Source: Candidatus Eisenbergiella intestinipullorum (GTDB taxonomy: Bacteria > Bacillota > Clostridia > Lachnospirales > Lachnospiraceae). From it: a stretch of DNA of 64,000 nucleotides. The stretch covers positions 57,063 through 121,062 of the forward strand of contig DWWH01000050.1 of the NCBI GenBank assembly GCA_019119815.1, given 5' to 3'. The position numbers were made by a program, and so were the translations under genes. The notes below the pieces were generated by a model. The model made no database searches. It was given only the letters and a program-made list of their open reading frames with translations, and had not been told where the DNA came from. Numbering within the stretch: the stretch's first letter is position 1; every line of letters begins with the position of its first letter. Shown one piece after another: positions 50,068 through 60,170 of this stretch.

Positions 50068-50853
50068 CTAATATCCGTAAATATCTGTGATCTCATCCGT
50101 ATAGACGCCGGGCGACCGGTACACGATCAGCGGCTTTTCCACGCTCAGCCTGCTCCTTCCTCCCCGCCGCGCTTCCAGGAGCACCATGTTCGGCTCCCGG
50201 TCCGCAAAGGGATAGACCAGCCGCATCCGTTTCGGCTCCAGCCGGAGCCCGGACAGGGTCACCATGATCTCCGCCAGCCGGAACGGACGGTGCACCAGAA
50301 AAAATCCGCCTCCCGGAACCAGAAGCTTTGCTGCGGCCGCAGCTACATCCGCAAAGCTGCATTTCAGCTCGTGCCTGGCGATCGCCATCGGCGCTTCCGG
50401 GTTGGTCAGCCCGTGTCCGCCCGTAATATAGGGAGGATTGCAGGTCACAACGTCAAAAGAAGCAGCCGGAAAGATCCCAGCAGCCTCTCTGATGTCTCCC
50501 TCCACAATGTCGATCCTGTCCGACAGGCCGTTTAACAGAACGCTCCTTTGCGCCATATCGGCGCTGTCCGGCTGGATCTCCAGCCCGGTCAGATGAGAGG
50601 CGCGGGTTTTCGCCTCCAGCAGGATGGGAATGATGCCGGTTCCTGTTCCCAGGTCCAGCACCCGCTCCCCCTCCCTTACACGGGCAAAGCCGGAAAGCAG
50701 GACGGCGTCCATGCCGAAGCAGAAGCGGCCCGGATCCTGAATGATGCGGTATCCGTTCCTCTGCAGCTCGTCCACCCGCTCTCCCGACTTCAGCAGCCCG
50801 TCGGGAAAAGCCCTCCGGGACTCTTCCTGATTATTCCAGTCTGGATTTTTCAT
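50068..50853 (-). CDS. tRNA1(Val) (adenine-N6)-methyltransferase-like protein (TrmN6/YabB)
   Basis: SAM-dependent N6-adenine methyltransferase of the TrmN6/YabB family, 261 residues. QNGYRI-type N-terminus (LQRNGYRIIQDPGRFCFGMDAVLLSGFA, split), VLDLGTGTGIIPILLEAK (SAM motif I) and VVTCNPPYITGG (NPPY catalytic motif) are clear. The start ATG is seven bases after GGAG and overlaps the ricT gene by 23 bp. Its pairing with ricT and holB follows the standard Firmicutes order. Confidence 0.92.
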   Translation of the reverse strand: MKNPDWNNQEESRRAFPDGLLKSGERVDELQRNGYRIIQDPGRFCFGMDAVLLSGFARVREGERVLDLGTGTGIIPILLEAKTRASHLTGLEIQPDSADMAQRSVLLNGLSDRIDIVEGDIREAAGIFPAASFDVVTCNPPYITGGHGLTNPEAPMAIARHELKCSFADVAAAAAKLLVPGGGFFLVHRPFRLAEIMVTLSGLRLEPKRMRLVYPFADREPNMVLLEARRGGRSRLSVEKPLIVYRSPGVYTDEITDIYGY

Positions 50854-51754
50854 CCTGCTTCTCCAGCTTCTCGAGCTCCTTTATTTCCCTGGCGCTCACA
50901 TCATTCTTCCTGTTTTCCTCATTTTTCCTGTTTTTTCCATGCCTTCTGCGGAAGCGCAGCTGATCCAGACGGTATTCCCGGATCTCCTTTTCGTCGTTCA
51001 CCGTCACAATCACCTTCACCAGCTGGCGCAGTACATTGACGCCGGACACCTCGCCCTTCAGGCCGTCATCCGTAGTCACGAAATCTCCGACACCCGGAAG
51101 CCTGCGGTTCAGATCCTCGTAGGTCTCCTCCTCATGCTTCAGACAGCACATCAGACGCCCGCAGACGCCGGAGATCTTGGTGGGATTCAAAGACAGATTC
51201 TGTTCCTTCGCCATCTTGATGGACACCGGAACGAACTCCGACAGATGGGTGTGGCAGCACAGCTGACGCCCGCAGATGCCGATGCCTCCCAGAATCTTGG
51301 TCTCATCCCGCACGCCGATCTGCCTCAGCTCGATCCTGGTCTTAAACACGCCGGCCAGATCCTTGACCAGTTCCCGGAAGTCGATCCTGCCGTCCGCCGT
51401 AAAATAAAACAGCACCTTGTTGTTGTCAAAGGTATATTCCGCATCAATCAGCTTCATCTCCAGCTTATGCTTTTTGATCTTCTCCTGGCAGATGCCGAAT
51501 GCCTTTTTTTCCTTTATCTTGTTGGCCGCCTCCTGCTCGTCATCCCTCTCCGTAGCGATCCGCAGCACCGGCTTTAAGGGCTGCGTCACCTTTGTGTCAT
51601 CCACCTCGCGGATGCCGCCTACGACCGTACCGTATTCCACGCCCCGCGCGGTTTCCACGATCACATGGTCGCCTCTTTTTATCTCAAATCCGACCGGGTC
51701 AAAATAATAAATTTTCCCCGCCGTCCGAAATCTCACGCCAACGATCCTTTTCAT
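50831..51754 (-). CDS. ricT: PSP1-domain protein RicT (YaaT)
   Basis: Component of the RicA-F-T complex, which in B. subtilis carries iron-sulfur clusters and modulates RNase Y and phosphorelay activity; 307 residues. YYFDPVGFEIKRGDHVIVET, GVEYGTVVGG, GGIGICGRQLCCHTHLSEF and GVCGRLMCCLKHEEETYEDL are the PSP1 hallmarks, with Cys clusters for the Fe-S site. The C-terminal 40 residues are a charged, coiled-coil-like tail (RRHGKNRKNEENRKND). Start behind GGAGG with a CGTCCGGTAT leader. Overlaps trmN6. Confidence 0.95.
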   Translation of the reverse strand: MKRIVGVRFRTAGKIYYFDPVGFEIKRGDHVIVETARGVEYGTVVGGIREVDDTKVTQPLKPVLRIATERDDEQEAANKIKEKKAFGICQEKIKKHKLEMKLIDAEYTFDNNKVLFYFTADGRIDFRELVKDLAGVFKTRIELRQIGVRDETKILGGIGICGRQLCCHTHLSEFVPVSIKMAKEQNLSLNPTKISGVCGRLMCCLKHEEETYEDLNRRLPGVGDFVTTDDGLKGEVSGVNVLRQLVKVIVTVNDEKEIREYRLDQLRFRRRHGKNRKNEENRKNDVSAREIKELEKLEKQDEKSRLE

Positions 51755-51871
51755 CTATATACCTCCATACCGGACGTTTTCTGCCGGTCCGCCGTCCGGG
51801 CGTCCGTTTCGCTCCGGCTGCGCCTTTCTTTTGCGCACTTCTGCACTTTTCCGGATTTCCTGACCGATCCT

Positions 51872-52861
51872 TCAATTTTCCTGGATCGTCATGCACATCA
51901 GCTGCATGGTCAGGTCAAAATTAACATTCGCCGACAGGCGCTGCTTCGCCTTTTCCACCGCGTCCAGGATCTTTTCCAGACCCTCGTAGCTGCTCCGGTC
52001 GGCTTCCTTTCTAATATACTTGATTTCCTCTTTGAAAATCAAGTGGTTGGCATCATTTGTCGCCTTGAACAGAAGGACATCTCTGTACCAGACCGAGATC
52101 AGGTCCAGATAGTCCGTCACATCCAGCTTGAATTCGCTGATCTTTTTGATAGCGGCCACGATTTCCGCCGTTTCCAGTTCATGGATATATTTCAAAAGCG
52201 TCACCGCTTCTTCCTTCACCCGGTCAAAATCCTCGCTGGAGGCAAGAAGCTTCGCCCTGCCGATATTCCCTCTGGCAAAGGCCACGCACACATTCGCCTT
52301 ATAATCCGGCACCTTCAGCTCTTCCATCAGATACCGTCTGACAATATCATCCCGCACCGGCTTCATTTCCAGCTTCACACACCGGCTCTGGATCGTAGGA
52401 AGAAGCGCCCCCGTATTCGTGGTCAGGATCAGGATGATCCCATAGGCCGGAGGCTCCTCCAGCGTTTTCAGCAGCGCATTCTGGGCCTGCACCGTCATCT
52501 TTTCTCCTTCGTTGATGAGGTAGATCTTATACGGGCCGTAATAAGGCTTGATGATGATGTCATTGTTCACCTGGCTGCGGATGTCCTCCACGCCGATGCT
52601 TCCCGGCTTTTCGTGGACGACGCGGATGATGTCCGGATGATTTCCGGACAGCGCCTGCAGACAGGAATGGCATTCCTCACATGGCTGCGTTCCTCCTCTT
52701 TCACACTGCAGCGCGCGGGCAAAGATCCCGGCGATGAATTCCTTGCCGCTGTTCTTTTCTCCCGAAAGGATATAAGCGTGGGAAACCTGCCCGGTTTCCA
52801 GCGCATTCCTCATATATTCCCTGATCGCGTCCTGTCCGTAAATATCATTGAAACCAGCCAT
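51872..52861 (-). CDS. holB: DNA polymerase III delta-prime subunit
   Basis: Clamp-loader subunit, 329 residues. MAGFNDIYGQDAIREYMRNAL, a P-loop-like AYILSGEKNSGKEFIA, zinc-binding Cys in CERGGTQPCEECHSC, IYLINEGEKMTVQAQNALLKTLEEPP (split) and the SRC motif PTIQSRCVKLEM are typical. The Walker A carries Lys (GEKNSGKE). Start ATG with GCGGGG upstream. Lies 117 bp before ricT, as in B. subtilis holB-yaaT. Confidence 0.94.
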   Translation of the reverse strand: MAGFNDIYGQDAIREYMRNALETGQVSHAYILSGEKNSGKEFIAGIFARALQCERGGTQPCEECHSCLQALSGNHPDIIRVVHEKPGSIGVEDIRSQVNNDIIIKPYYGPYKIYLINEGEKMTVQAQNALLKTLEEPPAYGIILILTTNTGALLPTIQSRCVKLEMKPVRDDIVRRYLMEELKVPDYKANVCVAFARGNIGRAKLLASSEDFDRVKEEAVTLLKYIHELETAEIVAAIKKISEFKLDVTDYLDLISVWYRDVLLFKATNDANHLIFKEEIKYIRKEADRSSYEGLEKILDAVEKAKQRLSANVNFDLTMQLMCMTIQEN

Positions 52862-52913
52862 GTTCCCCGCCTTTCTTCCGAAGCCTCAGCCCCTTTTATC
52901 CTTCGGCCCCGTG

Positions 52914-53525
52914 TCAGTCCTCTTCCTCTGCCCCCGCAAATTCCAGGATACAGCTCCTGATCTGCGCCAGGCATTCCTCCAGCTCACCGTTGTAAAACCG
53001 TCTGCCGATCCCCGCTTCGCGGATCTTTTCTTCGGAAAAATCCTCCGCATCCGCGAGAAATCTGCGGCACATTTCCTCATACTTCGGCGTTTCCTGCGCC
53101 CGCTCCCGGTTCAGCGCACGCTGCAGTCTCTCTCCGTCGTCCAGTTCGATATAGATCGGGATCACCCGTCCTTCTCCGAAATATTTTTTCACTGCCATGA
53201 AGGATTCCAGCGTGCCGATCATCAGATAATTTTTTCCCCGCAGATCGATCTGTCCGTCGTCTGCCGTAAAGTAGTACCAGGGACCGTACCAGGTCATATA
53301 TTTTCTTTCCTCGATGACCCTCCCCTGGCTGCGCAGCTTTTCCAGCTCCGCCTCATCCGTAAAAAAATATTCTCTTCCGTTCATTTCTCCGTCCCGCATG
53401 GGCCGGGTGGTATAAGGGACCGCCGTAAAGAGGGGCGTCTGTCCCGCTCCCTCCTTAAGCAGCCTCCTGTATATGGTATCTTTTCCGGAAGAGCTCTTTC
53501 CTGCGATATAAAAAATCTTTCCCAT
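52914..53525 (-). CDS. Guanylate-kinase-like P-loop protein
   Basis: Nucleoside monophosphate kinase-like protein, 203 residues. MGKIFYIAGKSSSGKDTIYRRLL is a modified Walker A (GKSSSGKDT), AVPYTTRPMRDGEMNGREYFF matches the GMP-binding segment of guanylate kinases (YTTRPxRxGExxGxxYxF), and the lid region contains RALNRERAQE. It is probably not the main Gmk, because its P-loop and length differ from the GPSGAGKGT norm; it may be a paralogue acting on another nucleotide. It occupies the place where tmk stands in B. subtilis near holB. Start ATG at 53525, close behind AAGGAG; seven bases after the glpK stop. Confidence 0.85.
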   Translation of the reverse strand: MGKIFYIAGKSSSGKDTIYRRLLKEGAGQTPLFTAVPYTTRPMRDGEMNGREYFFTDEAELEKLRSQGRVIEERKYMTWYGPWYYFTADDGQIDLRGKNYLMIGTLESFMAVKKYFGEGRVIPIYIELDDGERLQRALNRERAQETPKYEEMCRRFLADAEDFSEEKIREAGIGRRFYNGELEECLAQIRSCILEFAGAEEED

Positions 53526-53532
53526 CGGCTCC

Positions 53533-55065
<1,533 letters not shown>

Positions 55066-55067
55066 TC

Positions 55068-55140
55068 AAAGAACGGCCCAATGGGCCGCTCTTTGCGCCC
55101 GGAGGGCCGTTCTTGATGGCCCTTTAAGGCCGTTCTTTTT
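55068..55140 (-). promoter_or_regulatory. Multi-hairpin leader between pyk and glpK (terminator or attenuator candidate)
   Basis: On the minus strand the 3' arm GGGCCGTTCTTT (55068-55079) can pair with AAAGAGCGGCCC (55083-55094, 11 of 12) or perfectly with AAGAACGGCCC (55104-55114); a third partner AAGAACGGCC lies at 55128-55137. The pairings exclude each other. No long T-tract follows (GAAAAAAGG), so simple termination is uncertain. Confidence 0.5.
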
Positions 55141-55170
55141 CATCGTCTGTCATTTTGGCCGCAGACCGTT

Positions 55171-56583
55171 TTATACCTCTACCACACGCAGCTGATTGGT
55201 CATGCCGGAAATGCCCAGAGGCACGCCTGCCGTGATGATGACCTTGTCCCCATGCTGGATATAGCCCGCATTCAGAGCCGCGGTAACCGCTTCGTTGAAC
55301 AGGTCCTCCATGGTGTTCTCCTCGTGGATCAGAAGCGGCTGTACGCCCCACTGCAGATTGAGCTGACGCCATACCAGACGCTTCACCGCGCAGCCGATGA
55401 TCGGGCAGTTGGGTTTGAATCTGGAGATCATGGATGCGGTAAAGCCGGACATGGTAACCGTAATGATCGCCTTTACCTTCAGATCAGCCGCCAGCGTACA
55501 GGTCGCATGGGAGATCGCCGTCGTGGTATCTCCGTCGTCCGGAACCGCGCGCTTCTTTAAGCGTCCCTCGAAGTCAATGTCCTGCTCGGTTCTTTCTGCG
55601 ATCCTCGCCATGGTCTTTACAGCCTCTACCGGATAATCTCCGTTCGCGCTTTCTCCGGAAAGCATGATCGCCGTGGTTCCGTCATAGATCGCGTTCGCAA
55701 CGTCCGTCGCCTCCGCTCTGGTCGGACGGGGATTGTGGATCATGGACTCCAGCATCTGGGTGGCGGTCACAACCTGCTTGCCCGCTGCTACAGCCTTCTT
55801 GATCATCTGCTTCTGCAGGATCGGAACCTCTTCCATCGGAACCTCCACGCCGAGATCGCCTCTCGCCACCATGATACCGTCGGAAACCTCGATGATCTCA
55901 TCCATGTTGCGCACGCCCTGCAGGCTCTCGATCTTGGAAATGATCATCATGTGGGAATTATGCTCCTCCAGGATCTTGCGGATCTCAAGCACATCCTCTT
56001 TCTTGCGCACAAAGCTTGCGGCAATGATGTCAAATCCCTTCTCAATGCCGAACAGAATATCGCTCATGTCGGATTCTCCGATATAAGGCATGGACAGATC
56101 CGCTCCAGGCACATTGACACCCTTGTGATTGGAAACCGGGCCTCCGTTTACTACGCGGCAGACGATGTCCGTATCCGTAACCTCTTCCACCACCATCTCG
56201 ATCAGACCGTCATCGATCAGGATCCTGGAGCCTGCGCTCACATCATTCACCAGATTCTTATAGGAAATGGCAGCGATCTCATTCGTTCCCATGATCTCCT
56301 TCGTGGTCAGGGTAAACTTCTGGCCTGCTACCAGCTCCGTTCTTCCGCCTTCAAAATCTCTCAGCCGGATCTCAGGTCCCTTGGTGTCAAGAAGGATGGC
56401 AACCGGCATGTTCAGCTCCTTGCTGACCTTCCGGATGGTATCAAATTTTGCTCCCTGCTCGGCATGATCTCCGTGGGAAAAGTTGCAGCGCGCAACGTTC
56501 ATTCCGGCAAGGATGATCTCCCTTACCTTTTCCTCACTCTGAGATGCGGGTCCGATCGTGCAGATCATTTTTGTTTTTCTCAT
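55171..56583 (-). CDS. pyk: Pyruvate kinase
   Basis: Last glycolytic step, phosphoenolpyruvate plus ADP to pyruvate plus ATP; 470 residues, the short form without the C-terminal PEP-utiliser-like extension found in Bacillus. MRKTKMICTIGPASQSEEKV, NVARCNFSHGDH, ILLDTKGPEIR, IISKIESLQGVRNMDEII (active-site Lys and Glu), MVARGDLGVEVP and PTRAEATDVANAIYDGT are in order. Start ATG two bases after the preceding decarboxylase stop with GGAGGAG, so co-transcribed with it. Confidence 0.97.
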   Translation of the reverse strand: MRKTKMICTIGPASQSEEKVREIILAGMNVARCNFSHGDHAEQGAKFDTIRKVSKELNMPVAILLDTKGPEIRLRDFEGGRTELVAGQKFTLTTKEIMGTNEIAAISYKNLVNDVSAGSRILIDDGLIEMVVEEVTDTDIVCRVVNGGPVSNHKGVNVPGADLSMPYIGESDMSDILFGIEKGFDIIAASFVRKKEDVLEIRKILEEHNSHMMIISKIESLQGVRNMDEIIEVSDGIMVARGDLGVEVPMEEVPILQKQMIKKAVAAGKQVVTATQMLESMIHNPRPTRAEATDVANAIYDGTTAIMLSGESANGDYPVEAVKTMARIAERTEQDIDFEGRLKKRAVPDDGDTTTAISHATCTLAADLKVKAIITVTMSGFTASMISRFKPNCPIIGCAVKRLVWRQLNLQWGVQPLLIHEENTMEDLFNEAVTAALNAGYIQHGDKVIITAGVPLGISGMTNQLRVVEV

Positions 56584-56585
56584 AT

Positions 56586-58151
56586 TCAGCTCCTCCGTCC
56601 TGTAATGGATTCAATAGTGAGTTCCCGGGCAGAAAATCCGCCGCCGTCCGGCTTTTCCACCCCCTGTACGTTCAGACCGAGCTGAACGTACCTTTCTATT
56701 AACTTAATGATCTCCTCAGTGATGATCTCTCCCGGGATGATCAGCGGGATTCCCGGCGGATAGAGGTTCACATAAGTTCCTGAAATTTTTCCTGCGGCCT
56801 CCGACAGCTTTCCGGCCGTCTTCGGCGCTTCCTCCGCTTCAAAAAGCGGCATGGCAGCAGATACTGCCGGCCAGCGGCGCGCAGAAGGCGCGCATGCCCC
56901 GCCCGCCTTTTCCGGCGCTTTTTTCAGAGGCACTTCGGAAGGCGGTCCGTTTCCCGCCTCCGCAACCTGCGGCCGCAGCTTTTCCGAAGGCGCTTCCTGC
57001 TGCCTCAGAAGCTCCCTGTCGATCTCCTCCAGCGCCTCGGCCAGACGCCGGAAGCCGTCCTTCGTATCCCAGGGGGTCAGGATGGCTGTCACATAGGTAT
57101 CGCAAACCATCTCCATTTGAAGATGATAACGGTTCAAAAGCTCTTTGTAAAGTAAATTTCCGGTAATTTTTTCATTTTGCGCCGATATTAGAAGTTTTCC
57201 CCGGTCAAGTGCTTTCATACACCCCTGTTTTGGAAGCATTTTGCTCAGAATGCAAAGGGTCTTAAGACCGGACAGCCTGTCATACAGACGGTCCAGCCTG
57301 CTTTCAAAATCGGAAAACAGCTCCTCTCCCTGTTCCTCCAGCAGTCTCACACAGGCATCCATGCTTCCCATCAGCAGATAAGAAGGGCTGCTCGTCTGAT
57401 ACATCCGTTCAAACCGCCTGAGGGCTTCTGAAGAAACTCTGTCTGTATTCCGGTGCAGAAGCGCCGTCTGCGTCAGAGAAGGAAGCGTCTTATGCAGGCT
57501 CTGCACCACCAGATCCGCTCCCAGTCTCACCGGGCTTTCCGGCTGGCACGGCGCGAACCCGAAATGTGCGCCGTGAGCGCTGTCCACGATCAGCACCGCT
57601 CCTGCGCGATGCACGATCTCCGCAATGGTCTGAATGTCCGACACCACTCCGTCATAGGTAGGCGAGGTGATCACCACTGCCTGAGCGTCCGGATGCCGTA
57701 CAAGCGCTTCCTCCACCTGCTCTGGTGCAACGGCATCCGCTACGCCGCCTTCCAGGATCTCCGGATACAGAAAGACCGGAGCCAGCTCCCGCAGACAGAC
57801 CGCATGGTAGACCGACCTGTGGCAGTTTCTCGCCATCAGAATTCTGCCGCCTCTCCTTACGGCCGCACAGACCGCTGTCAGGATACCTGCCGTTGAGCCG
57901 TTTACCAGAAAAAAGGTCTCCTCCGCACCAAACACCTCAGCCGCCCGCCTTTCAGCTGACAGCAGGACCCCTTCCGGACAGTGCAGATCATCAAAGCCGT
58001 CAATCTCCGTGATGTCCGCTCCTGCAGCAGTCTGCAGGAGCCTGCCTGCCTCTGCCGGCATATTTCTTTTATGTCCCGGCATGTGAAACGGATAAAAGTC
58101 GGAGCGGCCATAACGCTCCAGACGCTTCATAAGACTTTCATCTGCTGCCAT
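56586..58151 (-). CDS. Orn/Lys/Arg-type PLP decarboxylase (YaaO/SpeA-like)
   Basis: Fold-type I PLP enzyme of the major-domain Orn/Lys/Arg decarboxylase family, 521 residues, probably acting on a basic amino acid in polyamine formation. YPFHMPGHKRNMP, ITEIDGFDDLHCPEGVL, FLVNGSTAGILTAV, VITSPTYDGVV, VDSAHGAHFGF and QSLHKTLPSLTQTALLH (PLP Lys) are clear. The C-terminal PPGIPLIIPGEIIT is present. Between them about residues 385-445 form a low-complexity Ala/Pro/Glu insert not expected in YaaO. Overlaps the HD-protein gene by 14 bp. In B. subtilis yaaO also stands near holB. Confidence 0.92.
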   Translation of the reverse strand: MAADESLMKRLERYGRSDFYPFHMPGHKRNMPAEAGRLLQTAAGADITEIDGFDDLHCPEGVLLSAERRAAEVFGAEETFFLVNGSTAGILTAVCAAVRRGGRILMARNCHRSVYHAVCLRELAPVFLYPEILEGGVADAVAPEQVEEALVRHPDAQAVVITSPTYDGVVSDIQTIAEIVHRAGAVLIVDSAHGAHFGFAPCQPESPVRLGADLVVQSLHKTLPSLTQTALLHRNTDRVSSEALRRFERMYQTSSPSYLLMGSMDACVRLLEEQGEELFSDFESRLDRLYDRLSGLKTLCILSKMLPKQGCMKALDRGKLLISAQNEKITGNLLYKELLNRYHLQMEMVCDTYVTAILTPWDTKDGFRRLAEALEEIDRELLRQQEAPSEKLRPQVAEAGNGPPSEVPLKKAPEKAGGACAPSARRWPAVSAAMPLFEAEEAPKTAGKLSEAAGKISGTYVNLYPPGIPLIIPGEIITEEIIKLIERYVQLGLNVQGVEKPDGGGFSARELTIESITGRRS

Positions 58152-58644
58152 CTGTCTTTTTCCCCTTTCTCAGGCGCAGGGTTTCCAGCAGAGAACAGTA
58201 TTTGTCCGCAGCCGTCACTACCCATGCCTCCCGGCATAACGGCGGCACGATGGTGAGCGGCCACATATGCTTTCGGATAATATCCCGCTCACAGTCCGTC
58301 AGGCGGTACTCCTTTCCCGCGTTCTGAAGAGCCGTTTCCGGATGCCGGAAGCCATGCAGATTTTTCAGCCCCTTCGGCCGCCGGTACGTATGCCAGTCAT
58401 ACAGAAAATAATCATGGAGAAGAGCTCCGCGCACCAGCTCCCGTTCCCGGAAACGGATGCCCAGCCCTTTCAGGCCGTCCATGATCTCAAGGCTGCAGCC
58501 CGCCACACAGATAGAATGCTCGTAAACGGACACGCTGCCGTGCTGCATGTTCTTCTTTGTGCTGCGAAACCGCGAAGACCTGAGAATGTCTCCGCCATGA
58601 GCTGCGATCCGCTCTGCCCGGCGCATATTCTTCTCATCCAGCAT
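58138..58644 (-). CDS. HD-domain phosphohydrolase-like protein
   Basis: A 168-residue protein with an HD metal-dependent phosphohydrolase layout: VYEHSICVAGCSLEI (first His), RGALLHDYFLYDWH (HD pair), FRHPETALQNA and IIRKHMWPLT (later His), then a C-terminal helix VVTAADKYCSLLET with the final Asp. Similar short HD proteins are common in Clostridia and their substrates are unknown. Start ATG behind AAGGAGGAA. It overlaps the decarboxylase gene, so the two are coupled. Confidence 0.85.
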   Translation of the reverse strand: MLDEKNMRRAERIAAHGGDILRSSRFRSTKKNMQHGSVSVYEHSICVAGCSLEIMDGLKGLGIRFRERELVRGALLHDYFLYDWHTYRRPKGLKNLHGFRHPETALQNAGKEYRLTDCERDIIRKHMWPLTIVPPLCREAWVVTAADKYCSLLETLRLRKGKKTDGSR

Positions 58645-58680
58645 CTTTCTTCCTCCTTTCCTTCCGTGACTCCAATCGTT

Positions 58681-60102
58681 TTAATCATCATAGCAGACCA
58701 CCGGAAATCCACGCTCCACATAACCGTAGAGCATTTCCGCGATCTCCTCCGGCAGATTGATGCAGCCATGGGAACCGTTCGTTTTATAAATATCTCCGCC
58801 GAATTCCTCCCGCCAGTCCGCATCATGCATCCCGATATTTCCGTTAAACGGCATCCAGTATTTCACCGGAGTGGAATAGGTCTCTCCCGTCAGCGTGGCA
58901 TTTCTTTCTTTATAGGTCAGTCCGAATACGCCGGGCGGCGTCGCGTAGCCTCTTGACAGATTTCCCGATACCAGATCGCTTTCCAGGATCCTTTTTCCGT
59001 CTATGTACAGATAGAGATGCTGCTTTCCCAGATCGATCTCCACATAAGAACTTCCGATGTCCTTTCCGGCCGGCCCTTCTGCATATCCTCTGGAGAAATA
59101 CAGTGGCTCCTTTTCCAGCTGCTCTCCTTCTTTAATGCTGCAGATCAGCGCTTCCGTCTCTCCCGCCCGGTCTGTCCACCACCCGTAAGAGCCCTTCAGT
59201 CGGTGCACCGTCCCGTCCGATGCGGTAAAATCCCGCTCTCTGCCAAAAGTATCATGCTTTTTTGCCAGCCCGTTTACATATTCCCGGACCGCCTCTTCGT
59301 CCAGAATCACCTGATCTCCTTCGATGGTGATCCAGGTGCTGATAAGGCTGCCGTCTACCGTCTCCGTCTCCCCGTTCCAGCGATATGAGATCTTCGCTCC
59401 CGCATACCGGTTCGCCGTCTTAAGCGCCTCCTGCAGGCCGAGATCCGCAGCCTTCACCCGGGCGTCGGAATAAAAATTTCCTTCCCGCAGATCAATGCTT
59501 TCCTGCAGATCATACAGAGCTCTTTTGGCAGCTTCCTTCACCCGGCCAAAATCAGCCGTTGTTCCCGGGTCCTCCGGAATGATGCGGTACCCCGCTCCGG
59601 ACTCATAGCCGCTGATCCGCGCGTCCTGCGGCCCGCGGATATTTCCCGGAGCAAAAAGAGGGGACTCCTTCAGCGCCTGCTCCAGCTTTTCCTCGTCAAA
59701 GGCCACCTCCTTCGGCAACTTGCAGGAGAAAGAAGAAAAGAACATTTGGGGCCATGCCCATCCGCTCATACCGGCGCTGAAGCGATCCAGCGTATCGTCA
59801 AACACGTAGCTCATATCCAGCTCTGAGGGCGTCAGAACCGCTTCCAGCTCTTCTCTTCCCGTGATCGTAAGCTCATAAAAGATCTCCGGATTCAGAAGCT
59901 CCTCTCGCACCTGGTTTCTGGAACGAAAGCTCACATCCGCTCCGTCTATCGTTGTTCTCCAGAAATAGTGTCCTGCAAAAAAGAAAGAGCCGGCAAGATA
60001 AAGAAGGGCTGACACTCCTGCCGCCGCAGCCGCGCCCAAAAGCACCCTGCGTAAGATCCCCCCTCTTTTCTCCTGCCGCTCTTTTTCTTTTCTTCCGCCC
60101 AT
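58681..60102 (-). CDS. L,D-transpeptidase (YkuD) with peptidoglycan-binding domains
   Basis: Cell-wall enzyme forming 3-3 or protein cross-links, 473 residues. A basic N-terminus is followed by one membrane span (about residues 20-45, LLGAAAAAGVSALLYLAGSFFF), so it is anchored with its bulk outside. The middle contains two alpha-beta modules of the peptidoglycan-binding type often found before YkuD domains. The catalytic domain runs from about 345: YVEIDLGKQHLYLYIDG, SGNLSRGYATPPGVFGLTYK, NIGMHDADW and the active site TNGSHGCINLPEEIAEMLY (His and Cys). Start behind GGAAGG. Confidence 0.94.
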   Translation of the reverse strand: MGGRKEKERQEKRGGILRRVLLGAAAAAGVSALLYLAGSFFFAGHYFWRTTIDGADVSFRSRNQVREELLNPEIFYELTITGREELEAVLTPSELDMSYVFDDTLDRFSAGMSGWAWPQMFFSSFSCKLPKEVAFDEEKLEQALKESPLFAPGNIRGPQDARISGYESGAGYRIIPEDPGTTADFGRVKEAAKRALYDLQESIDLREGNFYSDARVKAADLGLQEALKTANRYAGAKISYRWNGETETVDGSLISTWITIEGDQVILDEEAVREYVNGLAKKHDTFGRERDFTASDGTVHRLKGSYGWWTDRAGETEALICSIKEGEQLEKEPLYFSRGYAEGPAGKDIGSSYVEIDLGKQHLYLYIDGKRILESDLVSGNLSRGYATPPGVFGLTYKERNATLTGETYSTPVKYWMPFNGNIGMHDADWREEFGGDIYKTNGSHGCINLPEEIAEMLYGYVERGFPVVCYDD

Positions 60103-60170
60103 TCAGCCTTCCTTTGTTCCGAGTCCTTTTCCTCCATTGTATCACGTTCCTGCAAAAAAGAGAAACAGAA

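Noticed and set aside
52020..52045. TTTGAAAATCAAG resembling the fab operator
   Set aside because: It is inside the holB coding sequence, has an imperfect right arm and no promoter beside it.
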